From Kribbella qitaiheensis (GTDB taxonomy: Bacteria; Actinomycetota; Actinomycetes; Propionibacteriales; Kribbellaceae), in NCBI RefSeq assembly GCF_014217565.1, contig NZ_CP043661.1:3162001-3226000 (forward strand): DNA of 64,000 bases, in the 5' to 3' direction. Made by a program: the position numbers and the translations under genes. Below the pieces are notes generated by a model that was not told where the DNA came from, ran no database searches, and was given only the letters and a program-made list of their open reading frames with translations. Positions 51,895 through 60,423 of the stretch are shown one piece after another (position 1 is the first letter of the stretch; each line of letters opens with the position of its first letter).

Positions 51895-52557
51895 TCAGCT
51901 GAACCAACTGGGCGCCGTCGCGGTGAAAGCGTCGCGAGACAACGAGCCGACGCCTTCCGGGATGCGGCCGATGATCGGTACACCGGTTGTGGTCGGGAGG
52001 TCTTCGAGGTTGCACTGTTCGGCGAGATCGGGCTCGGTGGGCCAGGAGCCGATGATCAGGCCGGCGATCGGGAGGGCTCGGGCGCGGAGAGCCTCGACCG
52101 TAAGGCCGGTGTGGTTGAGGGTGCCTAGGCCGGAGCGGGTGACGAGGACGAAGGCGAAGGGGATGTCGAGGCGGGCGGCGAGATCGGCGAGGTCGTTGCC
52201 GTCGTCATCCAGGCCGACCAGGAGGCCGCCGGCGCCTTCGACCAGGACCAGGTCGTGATCGGCGGCCAGGTCTTCGATTGTTTTTGCGTGGGTGTCGACC
52301 GACGGCAGCGCGACGCCTTGACGGCGGCCTGCTGTGGTGGGGGCCAGGGGGTCCAGGAGGCGGATGCCTTCGTGGAGGTCTGTGAGGCCGGTGAGGCGGC
52401 GGATGTCGTCGAGGTCGCCTGGCTCGTCGGCAGTTACGCCTGTCTGTGCTGGCTTCACCACTGCTACGGATCCTGGGGCGGTGGCTGCCAGGGCGGCGGT
52501 AGCGATGGTCTTGCCCACGCCGGTGTCGGTGCCGGTGACGAAGAGGACTTTGGTCAT
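51895..52557 (-). CDS. bioD: Dethiobiotin synthetase
   Basis: ATP-dependent carboxylation of DAPA to dethiobiotin. The 220-residue enzyme shows the P-loop KVLFVTGTDTGVGKTIATAA, the substrate segment VAVVKPAQTG and DLVLVEGAGGLLVGLDD. The ATG at 52557 overlaps the stop of bioF. It is the last gene of the biotin operon. Confidence 0.94.
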   Translation of the reverse strand: MTKVLFVTGTDTGVGKTIATAALAATAPGSVAVVKPAQTGVTADEPGDLDDIRRLTGLTDLHEGIRLLDPLAPTTAGRRQGVALPSVDTHAKTIEDLAADHDLVLVEGAGGLLVGLDDDGNDLADLAARLDIPFAFVLVTRSGLGTLNHTGLTVEALRARALPIAGLIIGSWPTEPDLAEQCNLEDLPTTTGVPIIGRIPEGVGSLSRDAFTATAPSWFS

Positions 52558-53888
52558 GAGACTTCCTGGATTGCGGTGGTGATTACCTTGCAGGCGTGGT
52601 CCAGGTCTTCTGGAGAGAGGCCGGCGTGGGCGGTCAGGCGGAGGCGGGAGATGCCGTCGGGGACCGAGGGTGGGCGGAAGCTGCCTACTCGTACGCCGTT
52701 CTCCAGGCACAGCTCAGCGGCTTGGACTGCTTCACGGGGGCCGGGCATGGGGACCGAGACCACCGCGCCGGCTGACGGATCTACTCCACAGACCGACGCT
52801 AGGCGGGCGGCTGTGGCGTGGATGGCATCGGGGCGGGATGGGTCGTCCGCGAGGACGCGGAGGGCGGCGAGGGCGGCGGCGCAGGCGGCTGGGTTGAGGC
52901 CTGTGTCGAAGATGAAGGGGCGGGCTCGGTTGACGAGGTGCTCCCGTAGTACGGATGGGCCTAGGACTACGCCGCCTTGGCTGGCTAGGGATTTTGAGAG
53001 GGTCATGGTGACGATGACGTGGTCCTGGCCCGCTAGGCCGGCGGCGTGGACAGAGCCGTGGCCGTTGCCGGTGACACCTAATCCGTGGGCCTCGTCGACT
53101 AGGAGGACAGCTCCGTGCTCGATCGCGACTGCGGACAAGGCGTCTAGCGGTGCGGCGTCGCCTAGGACGCTGTAGACGGATTCGACCAGGACGACAGCGT
53201 GAGGTTCTTTGCGTTCGGCGAGGGCTTTGGTGATTGCCTCGAGATCGTTGTGAGGGACGACTTCTACGCGGGAGCGGGACAGGCGGCAGGCGTCGACGAT
53301 CGAAGCGTGAACGTGCTCGTCCGAGACGAGGAGGGTGCCGGGGCCGCCGAGTGCTGTGACGGCTCCGAGGTTGGCGAGGTAGCCGGAGGAGAAGACGAGA
53401 CCGGACTCCTGGCCGGCGTACAAAGCCAGCTCCGATTCCAGTTCCGCGTGGAGCGTCGTCGTACCGGTGACCAGGCGGGAAGCCGTCGCGCTCGCGCCCC
53501 ACTCCCGTACTGCGGCAACCGCCGCCTCCACCACCCGCGGATCACGAGCCAGCCCGAGATAGTCGTTGCTCGCAAGGTCGATCAGTACTTCGCTGGAAGG
53601 TCGCGCCCGCAGTCGCCGGGTGAGTCCCCGGGACTCCAAGGCCGCCGCCTTGGGCGCCAACCACTCCGCGAGCAAGCCCGCCTCCGGCGCCGCCGATTTC
53701 CCGGGCAACCGTTCCTCCGGCGCAGCCGATTCCCCGGGCAACCGTTCCTCCGGCGCCGCCGATTCCCCGGGCAACCGTTCCTCCGGCGCCGCCGATTTCC
53801 CGGGCAACCGTTCCTCCGGCGCCGCCGATTCCCCGGGCGACCGTCCCGCCGACCCGGTCTGCTCCCCCGCCGGCCGCTCGGCCGCCAT
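52554..53888 (-). CDS. bioF: 8-amino-7-oxononanoate synthase with repeat-rich N-terminus
   Basis: PLP enzyme condensing pimeloyl-ACP (or CoA) with L-alanine. The catalytic part (about residues 65-444) has LASNDYLGLARDPRVVEA, VFSSGYLANLGAVTALGG, LLVDEAHGLGVTGNGHG with the PLP Asp/His, and MTLSKSLASQGG with the Schiff-base Lys. The first 65 residues are an unusual extension with an 11-residue repeat (SAAPEERLPGE or K variants) that normal BioF lacks. An internal start after the repeat is possible but no site is obvious. Overlaps bioA by one base and bioD by four. Confidence 0.93.
   Translation of the reverse strand: MAAERPAGEQTGSAGRSPGESAAPEERLPGKSAAPEERLPGESAAPEERLPGESAAPEERLPGKSAAPEAGLLAEWLAPKAAALESRGLTRRLRARPSSEVLIDLASNDYLGLARDPRVVEAAVAAVREWGASATASRLVTGTTTLHAELESELALYAGQESGLVFSSGYLANLGAVTALGGPGTLLVSDEHVHASIVDACRLSRSRVEVVPHNDLEAITKALAERKEPHAVVLVESVYSVLGDAAPLDALSAVAIEHGAVLLVDEAHGLGVTGNGHGSVHAAGLAGQDHVIVTMTLSKSLASQGGVVLGPSVLREHLVNRARPFIFDTGLNPAACAAALAALRVLADDPSRPDAIHATAARLASVCGVDPSAGAVVSVPMPGPREAVQAAELCLENGVRVGSFRPPSVPDGISRLRLTAHAGLSPEDLDHACKVITTAIQEVS
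53689..53850 (-). repeat. 33-bp tandem repeat within bioF
   Basis: Five units of 33 bases (53689, 53722, 53755, 53788, 53821; the last is degenerate) encode the 11-residue repeat PEERLPG(E/K)SAA in the BioF N-terminal extension. Units differ mainly at one codon (Glu/Lys). Confidence 0.9.
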
Positions 53889-55174
53889 CAGTTGCCTTCG
53901 GCAATTGCGTCGGTGATGGCCGTGCCGATGGTGGCGATCTCTTCGTCGGTGCAGACGTACGGCGGCATCGTGTAGACGAGGTCGCGGAAGGGGCGGACCC
54001 AGACGCCGCGGCGCAGTACGGCCTCTGTCATGCGTTTCATGTCTACCGGGCCGGCCAGTTGGACGACGCCGACCGCGCCCAGTACTCGCACGTCCTTGAC
54101 TCCGGGCAATGAGGCCGCGGGGGTCAGACTTGCGGTGAGAGCCGTGGAGATGCGGGCGATCTCGGCCGACCAGTCCTGGGCGAGTAGGAGGTCGATGCTT
54201 GCCAGGGCGACCGCGCAGGCCAAGGGGTTCGCCATGAAGGTGGGGCCGTGCATCAAGGCTCCGCCTGGCCCGCTCGAGACGGTGTGGGCGACATCCGTCG
54301 TACAGAGGGTGGCTGCCATTGAGAGGTAGCCGCCGGTGAGTGCCTTGCCGATGCAGAGGATGTCTGGGTCGATGCCGGCATGCGACGAGGCGAAGAGCGT
54401 TCCTGTGCGGCCGAATCCGGTGGCGATCTCGTCGAAGATGAGGAGGAAGCCGTGCTCGTCGGCCAGTTCGCGCAGCAGCTTGAGGCAGGCCGGGCTGTAC
54501 GGGTACATCCCGCCGGCGCCTTGCAGGATCGGCTCGACGATGATCGCCGCGACCTGATCCTTGTACTGCGCAGCGACCTCCCGCATCGCCGCGGCCCACG
54601 CGAGGAACTCCGGGTCGTCGTCCGGGCGGTCGAAACCAGAAGGCGGCTGCGGACCGAAGACCTGTTCCTTCAGCGCGCCGGTGAAGAGTGAGTGCATCCC
54701 GTTCACCGGGTCGCAGACGCTCATCGGCGCGAACGTGTCGCCGTGGTACCCGCCGCGAACGGTCAGCATCCGGGTCCGGCCAAGCCGGCCGCGCGCGCCC
54801 TGGTACTGCAGGGCTAGCTTGATCGCGACCTCGACCGAGACCGAGCCGGAGTCGCTGAAGAAGACATGCTGCAGCGATGAAGGGGTGATCTCGACCAGCC
54901 GCGAAGCCAGCCGGATCGCCGGCTCGTGCGTCAGGCCGCCGAACATCACATGACTGAAATCGTCGACCTGCGCCTTCAAAGCCGCGTCCAGCACCGGGTT
55001 GCGGTAGCCGTGGATCATGCACCACCACGAAGACATCGCATCGATGACCTCGATCGTGCCGCCGTTCCCGTCGTCCAGTTGCAGCCGTACGCCGGACGCA
55101 CCGCGGACCAGGTGCATCGGCGACGGCTCACTCAGCGACGAGTACGGATGCCAGAGCAGCTCGGAATCCGTCAT
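53888..55174 (-). CDS. bioA: Adenosylmethionine-8-amino-7-oxononanoate aminotransferase
   Basis: PLP transaminase forming DAPA from KAPA with SAM as amino donor. The 428-residue protein has ELLWHPYSSLSEPSPMHLVR, DAMSSWWCMIHGYRNP, VFFSDSGSVSVEVAIKLALQ, YHGDTFAPMSVCDP, LLIFDEIATGFGRTG with the PLP Asp and CIGKALTGGYLSMAATL with the Lys. The ATG at 55174 overlaps the BsaP stop by four bases. Confidence 0.96.
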   Translation of the reverse strand: MTDSELLWHPYSSLSEPSPMHLVRGASGVRLQLDDGNGGTIEVIDAMSSWWCMIHGYRNPVLDAALKAQVDDFSHVMFGGLTHEPAIRLASRLVEITPSSLQHVFFSDSGSVSVEVAIKLALQYQGARGRLGRTRMLTVRGGYHGDTFAPMSVCDPVNGMHSLFTGALKEQVFGPQPPSGFDRPDDDPEFLAWAAAMREVAAQYKDQVAAIIVEPILQGAGGMYPYSPACLKLLRELADEHGFLLIFDEIATGFGRTGTLFASSHAGIDPDILCIGKALTGGYLSMAATLCTTDVAHTVSSGPGGALMHGPTFMANPLACAVALASIDLLLAQDWSAEIARISTALTASLTPAASLPGVKDVRVLGAVGVVQLAGPVDMKRMTEAVLRRGVWVRPFRDLVYTMPPYVCTDEEIATIGTAITDAIAEGN

Positions 55175-55362
55175 GGCGAAGACAACTCCCCATGTGCTGA
55201 GCAGCGGGCTGTCCAGCCCATGGGGTGCACCTGAACGATCATCCGGCGGCGGCACTGGTCGCAGTACCGGGGTGGTTCGAGTGCGAGGGCCTGGCGGCAC
55301 GCGTCGTGCCCGCCCTCGTCGGTCTCGCGGCCGCAGTGGCCGCAGTAGAGCACTGTGGTCAT
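55171..55362 (-). CDS. bsaP: Biotin synthase auxiliary protein BsaP
   Basis: A 63-residue protein with several cysteines ([24 protein letters not shown]), sitting between bioB and bioA with 4-base overlaps on both sides. Size, Cys pattern and position match BsaP (mycobacterial Rv1590), an iron-sulphur-related helper that actinobacterial BioB requires. Its Cys residues probably bind a cluster or metal. Confidence 0.85.
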   Translation of the reverse strand: MTTVLYCGHCGRETDEGGHDACRQALALEPPRYCDQCRRRMIVQVHPMGWTARCSAHGELSSP

Positions 55363-56354
55363 AGCGTCTTCTGGAGTTCCTTCACCGGCATCTTCAGGTC
55401 GGCCAGCAGATCCAGGTCCGCGGTCGCCGGACGGCCGAGGGTGGTCAGGTAGTTGCCGACGATGACCGCGTTGATCCCGCCGAGCAGGCCCTCGCGGGTG
55501 CCGAGGTCGCCCAGGGTCAGCTCACGGCCACCGGCGTACCGCAGCACGGTCTTCGGCATTGCCAGCCGGAACGCGGCGATCGTCCGCAGCGCGTCCTTGC
55601 CGGCCATGATCTCCATGTCGCCGAAGGGCGTCCCCGGCCGCGGGTTGAGGAAGTTCAGCGGCACCTCGTGCGGCTCCAGCTCGGCCAGCTGCGCGGCCAG
55701 CTCGGCGCGCTGCTCCAGCGACTCGCCCATCCCGACCAGGCCGCCGCAGCACAGCTCCATCCCGGACTCGCGGATCATCAGGCAGGTGTCCCAGCGCTCC
55801 TCGAAGGAGTGCGTGGTGACCACGTCGCCGAAGTACGAGCGGGCGGACTCGAGGTTGTGGTTGTAGCGGTGCACCCCCATCGCCTTGAGCTCGTCGACCT
55901 GCTCCTGGGTCAGCATCCCGAGCGAGCAGGCGATGTTGATGTCGACCTCGGCGTTGATCGCCTCGATGCCGGCCTTCACCTGCGACATCAGCCGGGCATC
56001 CGGGCCACGGACGGCGGCGACGATGCAGAACTCGGTCGCACCGGTCTTCGCGGTCTCCTTGGCGGCCTCGACCAGCTCGGGGATGTTCAGCCAGACCGCC
56101 CGGACCGGCGAGGTGAACTGGCCTGACTGGGAGCAGAAGTGGCAGTCCTCGGGGCAGCCGCCGGTCTTCAGCGAGATGATGCCCTCCACCTCGACCTCTT
56201 CACCGCACCACTTCACCCGTACTTCGTGCGCCAGCGCCAGCAGGTCGTCCAGTTGCTCGTCCGGCGATCGCAGGACCTCGACCAGCTGCTCCTGGGAGAG
56301 GCCGACGCCTCTTTCCAGTACCTGCTCACGAGCCACCTCGAGGATGTCGGTCAT
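55359..56354 (-). CDS. bioB: Biotin synthase
   Basis: Radical SAM enzyme inserting sulphur into dethiobiotin. The 331-residue protein carries the cluster motif [13 protein letters not shown] (Cys 67, 71 and 74), [24 protein letters not shown] and [11 protein letters not shown]. It is the first gene of bioB-bsaP-bioA-bioF-bioD, each overlapping the next. No BirA or BioQ operator is certain in the 218 bases upstream; that stretch does hold a short dyad CAGAGGC/GCCTCTG. Confidence 0.97.
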   Translation of the reverse strand: MTDILEVAREQVLERGVGLSQEQLVEVLRSPDEQLDDLLALAHEVRVKWCGEEVEVEGIISLKTGGCPEDCHFCSQSGQFTSPVRAVWLNIPELVEAAKETAKTGATEFCIVAAVRGPDARLMSQVKAGIEAINAEVDINIACSLGMLTQEQVDELKAMGVHRYNHNLESARSYFGDVVTTHSFEERWDTCLMIRESGMELCCGGLVGMGESLEQRAELAAQLAELEPHEVPLNFLNPRPGTPFGDMEIMAGKDALRTIAAFRLAMPKTVLRYAGGRELTLGDLGTREGLLGGINAVIVGNYLTTLGRPATADLDLLADLKMPVKELQKTL

Positions 56355-56572
56355 GGTTCTCCTGCCTCATCGAACGGTCGGCCCACAGTAAGGCAGCACA
56401 GCCGGTTCGCACTGCGAGGGGCGTCACGTGGAACACCCGTCCCGGAAGTGCCTCAGCGAAGTTCCGAGGAAAAGTTTTCTGCAACCTCGTAACCCCGTGT
56501 GAGTGGCCTCGTTGATGTGTGCAGAGGCGGTGATCGCAAGAACACAGCCTCTGATTACGAGGAGCGACTGAA

Positions 56573-56728
56573 ATGTCGCACATTAAGATCAGCACGCAGA
56601 GTGATTACGGTCACCGTGAGCAGGTCAAAATGGCTCGAATCGGTAGTAGAGTGAGGCACATGAGCTCGGGTCGCCAGCTGTGGCTGGTGACCCGATCCCA
56701 AAGCGCCGGGCGCCTCACCCCGGCATGA
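56573..56728 (+). CDS. Possible 51-residue small protein
   Basis: ATG at 56573 follows GAGGAG by eight bases, an excellent ribosome-binding site. The product starts MSHIKISTQSDYGHREQVKM and is basic, with RQLWLVTRSQSAGRL near the end; no family is recognised and codon bias is weaker than in neighbours. It sits in an otherwise empty 600-base gap divergent from bioB and is followed by two hairpins, so it appears to be its own transcript. It could also be a leader. Confidence 0.45.
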   Translation: MSHIKISTQSDYGHREQVKMARIGSRVRHMSSGRQLWLVTRSQSAGRLTPA

Positions 56729-56731
56729 GTG

Positions 56732-56775
56732 GGTCCCTCGGGAAACGATTTGGGCGGAAACGTTCCCGAGGGACC
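56732..56775 (+). other. Large hairpin after the small ORF
   Basis: Perfect 13-bp arms (56732-56744 with 56763-56775) around an 18-base loop, starting three bases after the small ORF's stop. A stretch CCCTTTTCTG follows, so it may terminate or be a structured RNA. Confidence 0.55.
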
Positions 56776-56798
56776 TGCTCCCTTTTCTGCGGTAATTA

Positions 56799-56828
56799 CC
56801 CTCAACCTGACCAAGGTTGAGGGTTTTT
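56799..56828 (+). terminator. Intrinsic terminator
   Basis: Perfect 10-bp stem CCCTCAACCT/AGGTTGAGGG with a 5-base loop, followed by five T residues. Ends the transcript of the small ORF. Confidence 0.85.
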
Positions 56829-56968
56829 CATTTCCTCAGTTGTGTCTTTCAGTCCCATGGCTCCCACTGTTTACGGAGCATTGTTGTCATAGCGTCACGG
56901 TTTCGTCACAGCCTGCTCCTCGGCCCAGAACTCCCGGAGCACGCAGGCGAGCTCAGAGATGTGAGGGT

Positions 56969-58672
56969 CTAGCCAGGATCTGAGGCCGAGCGGATCTCGA
57001 CGATCGGCAGCCGAAGGGCGGCCGGGGCATCCGCGGGCACCACCGGGTTGGCCGGTGTGACCGGCGCCACCCGCTGGTACTCCGATCCGACGGCTGGCCG
57101 GGCATCGTCCGAGCCTTTGTTCGGCCAGAACGCCAACGCCCGCTCTGCCTGGGCCGTGATCGTCAGGGACGGGTTGACCCCCAGGTTGGCCGAGATCGTC
57201 GAACCGTCCACGATGTGCAGGCCCTCGTACCCGTAGACCCGCTGATACGGATCGACCACGCCGGTCGCGGCCGAGTCGCCGATCGCGCAACCGCCGATGA
57301 AGTGCGCGGTCATCGGCACGTTGAACGGCTCGCCGATGGTGCCGCCCGGCGTACCGTTCATCAGCTTCGCCATCCGCCGGACCACCTCGTTGGCGACCGG
57401 GATCCAGGACGGGTTCGGGGCGCCGTGGCCCTGCTTGGACGTCAGCTTCCAGCGGCCGAAACGGTCCCGCTTGCCGAAGGTGGTGATCGAGTTGTCCGCG
57501 GTCTGCATCACCAGCGCGATCACGGTCCGCTCGGACCAGTGCTTCAGGTCGTACAGCCGGCGCAGGTTCTTCCGCTGCACGGCCAGCTCCCGCAGCCAGA
57601 CCCGCCAGCGCGGCTTGTCCCCGTCACCGTCGGTCAGCACGGTCTGCAGCAGCGACATCACGTTGCTGCCCTTGCCGTACCGGACCGGCTCGATGTGGGT
57701 GATCTCGTCCGGGTGGAACGACGAGGTGATCGCGACCCCGCGGCTGTAGTCCACGGTCCGGTCCCTGGAGATTGCCCCTAGCAACGATTCGGAGTTCGTC
57801 CGGGTCAGCACCCCGAGGCGCTCGGACAGCTTCGGCAGCTTGCCCTCGTCCTTCAGGCGGTGCAGGAGCTTGGCCGTGCCGAGGGCGGAGGCGGCGAAGA
57901 TCACTTGCTGGGCGGTGAATCTGCGCGTTACCTTGCGATTCGACGTACGCCGGGTCTCGATCGCGTACCCGCCGTCCGGGAGCGGCTCGACCGACGTCAC
58001 CGTGGTCATCGGGTACACCTCGGCACCGGCCTTCTCGGCCAGGTACAGGTAGTTCTTGGTCAGCGTGTTCTTCGCGTTGTGCCGGCAGCCGGTCATGCAC
58101 TCGCCACAGTCGATACAGCCCGTACGCCGGGGGCCCGCGCCACCGAAGAACGGGTCGTCCACCTCGACGCCCGGCTCACCGAAGAACACCCCGACCGGGG
58201 TCGGGTGGAACGTGTCCCCCACCCCCATGTCGTCGGCGACCTGCTTCATCACCTCGTCGGCCGGGGTGAAGTGCGGGTAGGTGGTGACACCGAGCATCCG
58301 CTTCGCCTGGTCGTAGTACGGCGCGAGCTCGGACTTCCAGTCGGTGATGTGCGCCCAGGCCTTGTCGGCGTAGAACGCGGGCAGCGGCTCGTACAGGGTG
58401 TTCGCGTAGACGAGGCTGCCGCCGCCGACGCCGGCTCCGGACAGGATGATCACGTCGCGGAGCGCGCTGATCCGCTGGATGCCGTACATCCCGAGCGTCG
58501 GCGCGAACAGGAACCGCCTGGTGTCCCACGAGTTCTTCGCGTAGGTCTGGTCCTCGAACCGCGGCCCGGCCTCCAGCACCCCGACGTCGTAGCCCTTCTC
58601 CACCAGCCGGAGCGCGCTGACGGAGCCGCCGAAACCGGATCCGATGATGACGACGTCGTGGTCAAAGCTCAT
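56969..58672 (-). CDS. GMC-type oxidoreductase, cholesterol-oxidase-like
   Basis: A 567-residue flavoenzyme. FAD-binding GxGxxG in HDVVIIGSGFGGSVSALRLV at the start, GAGVGGGSLVYANTLYEPLP, a Cys-rich stretch GCIDCGECMTGCRHNAKNTL near 185 typical of cholesterol-oxidase-like members, and the GMC C-terminal HFIGGCAIGDSA, then GLHIVDGSTISANLGVNPSL. Substrate unknown, probably a sterol or other alcohol. It lies 20 bases after the semialdehyde dehydrogenase stop on the same strand, so they likely form an alcohol-aldehyde oxidation operon. Confidence 0.9.
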   Translation of the reverse strand: MSFDHDVVIIGSGFGGSVSALRLVEKGYDVGVLEAGPRFEDQTYAKNSWDTRRFLFAPTLGMYGIQRISALRDVIILSGAGVGGGSLVYANTLYEPLPAFYADKAWAHITDWKSELAPYYDQAKRMLGVTTYPHFTPADEVMKQVADDMGVGDTFHPTPVGVFFGEPGVEVDDPFFGGAGPRRTGCIDCGECMTGCRHNAKNTLTKNYLYLAEKAGAEVYPMTTVTSVEPLPDGGYAIETRRTSNRKVTRRFTAQQVIFAASALGTAKLLHRLKDEGKLPKLSERLGVLTRTNSESLLGAISRDRTVDYSRGVAITSSFHPDEITHIEPVRYGKGSNVMSLLQTVLTDGDGDKPRWRVWLRELAVQRKNLRRLYDLKHWSERTVIALVMQTADNSITTFGKRDRFGRWKLTSKQGHGAPNPSWIPVANEVVRRMAKLMNGTPGGTIGEPFNVPMTAHFIGGCAIGDSAATGVVDPYQRVYGYEGLHIVDGSTISANLGVNPSLTITAQAERALAFWPNKGSDDARPAVGSEYQRVAPVTPANPVVPADAPAALRLPIVEIRSASDPG

Positions 58673-58692
58673 ATGTGATCCCTCGTTGTGGG

Positions 58693-60285
58693 TCAGGCCC
58701 GGCCGAGCTTCTTCAGTATCCGCAGCGCCCCGGTCATCAGTTCGGCGTACGCCTCGTCCTTGATCCCGTGCGAGGCGGCGATCGGCACCAGCCGCTGCGT
58801 CGCGATCGCCTGCGGGTCGACGTACCGGCGGATGCCCTCGACGCCTTGACGGCGGCCGACGCCGGACGAGCGCATCCCGCCCATCGGGGTGTCGATCGAG
58901 CCGAAGGTGGCGGCGTAGCCCTCGTTCACGTTGACCGAGCCGGCCACCAGTTGGGCGGCGACCTTCCGGCCACGCCGGCCGTCCTTGGTCCAGACGCTCG
59001 CGTTCAGCCCGTACTCGCCTTCGTTGGCGCGCTCGATCGCCTCGGCCTCGTCGGAGAACCGGTAGATCGACACCACCGGCCCGAAGGTCTCGTGGTCGAA
59101 GCACTCCATCTCGGGCGTCACGCCGGACAGCACGGTCGGCTCGTAGAACAACGGCCCGATCTCCGGCCGCGCCTTACCGCCGGCCAGTACTACGGCCCCG
59201 CGCGTCCTGGCGTCCTCGACGTGCCGGCTGACCGTGTCCAGCTGGGCCTTGGAGATGAGCGAGCCCATGTCCACGTCCCAGCCGGTGCCGGCCGAGAGCT
59301 TGATCTTCTTCACCCGGTCCAGGAAGGCGGTGACGAAGGCGTCGTAGATCTGATCGGCGACGTACAGACGTTCCATCGAGACGCAGAGCTGACCAGCGCT
59401 GGAGAAGCAGGCCCGGACGGCGCCTTCGGCAGCACGATGGACGTCGGCGTCGCGGAGTACGAGCATCGGGTTCTTGCCGCCGAGCTCGAGGCTGCAGCCG
59501 ATCAGGCGTTCGCCGGCCTGCTTGGCGACCAGCCGGCCGGTCTTGGTGGAGCCGGTGAAGCAGATGTAGTCGGTGTTCTGGATGATCGCGCCGCCGACGG
59601 TCGGGCCGTCACCGTTCACCGCCTGCCAGACGTCGCGCGGCAGACCGGCCTCGTACAGCAGCTCGATCGCGCGCAATGCGGTCAGTGGGGTCTGGCTGTC
59701 GGGCTTGTGGACAACGGTGTTCCCGGCGAGGACCGCGGGGATACCGTCCGCCATCGCCATGCTGAGCGGGTAGTTCCAGGGAGAGATGATGCCGACGACG
59801 CCCTTGGGCACAAACCGCTGCTCGGCGCGGGTGAGCACGGGGAACATGCCCAGCTTGCGCTGCGGCGCCAGCAGCTCGGCGGCCTTGCGCCCGTAGTACC
59901 GGGCGGTCAGCGCGACGTGCGCGACCTCCTCAAAGGCCTGCTTGCGAGCCTTGCCGGACTCCACGATGACCAGGTCGACCAGCTCGTGCCGGTGATCCAG
60001 GACGAGGTCGTGATAGCGCAGCAGGATCGCGGCGCGGTCGTCCAGCGAGGTGTTCTTCCAGCTCCGCTGGGTGCGACGCGCCGACCGTACTGCGGCGATC
60101 ACGTCGTCGGGACTGGACAGCGGCAGCTCGGCAACCGGTTGCCCGGTGGCGGGTGCATAGGAGGTGCGCGTTCCTGCCGTCGCGTGCAACAGACCGCCCA
60201 GCCGACGGATGACCGACTGGTCGGTCGCGTACGACGCGGTGGGGTCGAGCTCGGGGTCAGCAGGGATCGACGTCTGCTCGCTCAT
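58693..60285 (-). CDS. Succinate-semialdehyde dehydrogenase (NAD(P)+)
   Basis: A 530-residue aldehyde dehydrogenase of the GabD2 type. Motifs: PKGVVGIISPWNYPLSMAMA, FTGSTKTGRLVAKQA, catalytic Glu in CSLELGGKNPMLVL, catalytic Cys in FSSAGQLCVSMERL and the cofactor region ETFGPVVSIYRF. It oxidises semialdehydes such as succinate semialdehyde; exact preference is not certain. First gene of the unit with the GMC oxidoreductase. Confidence 0.92.
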   Translation of the reverse strand: MSEQTSIPADPELDPTASYATDQSVIRRLGGLLHATAGTRTSYAPATGQPVAELPLSSPDDVIAAVRSARRTQRSWKNTSLDDRAAILLRYHDLVLDHRHELVDLVIVESGKARKQAFEEVAHVALTARYYGRKAAELLAPQRKLGMFPVLTRAEQRFVPKGVVGIISPWNYPLSMAMADGIPAVLAGNTVVHKPDSQTPLTALRAIELLYEAGLPRDVWQAVNGDGPTVGGAIIQNTDYICFTGSTKTGRLVAKQAGERLIGCSLELGGKNPMLVLRDADVHRAAEGAVRACFSSAGQLCVSMERLYVADQIYDAFVTAFLDRVKKIKLSAGTGWDVDMGSLISKAQLDTVSRHVEDARTRGAVVLAGGKARPEIGPLFYEPTVLSGVTPEMECFDHETFGPVVSIYRFSDEAEAIERANEGEYGLNASVWTKDGRRGRKVAAQLVAGSVNVNEGYAATFGSIDTPMGGMRSSGVGRRQGVEGIRRYVDPQAIATQRLVPIAASHGIKDEAYAELMTGALRILKKLGRA

Positions 60286-60423
60286 CTGTCCAGGCTACCT
60301 GCCGGTAACAGCTGTGTCAGTAGTTGATAACGCCAACGGATACAGATGTCGCGGAGGTGAGGAAGTTCGGTGCGGTAAACGCTAGTGTGAGCGACTGAAC
60401 AGGTGAAGGGCGGGGTTGTAAAG

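Noticed and set aside
52670-53502. Frames opposite or out of frame with bioF
   Set aside because: Low-complexity Arg/Gly/Pro composition and conflict with a well-conserved PLP enzyme.
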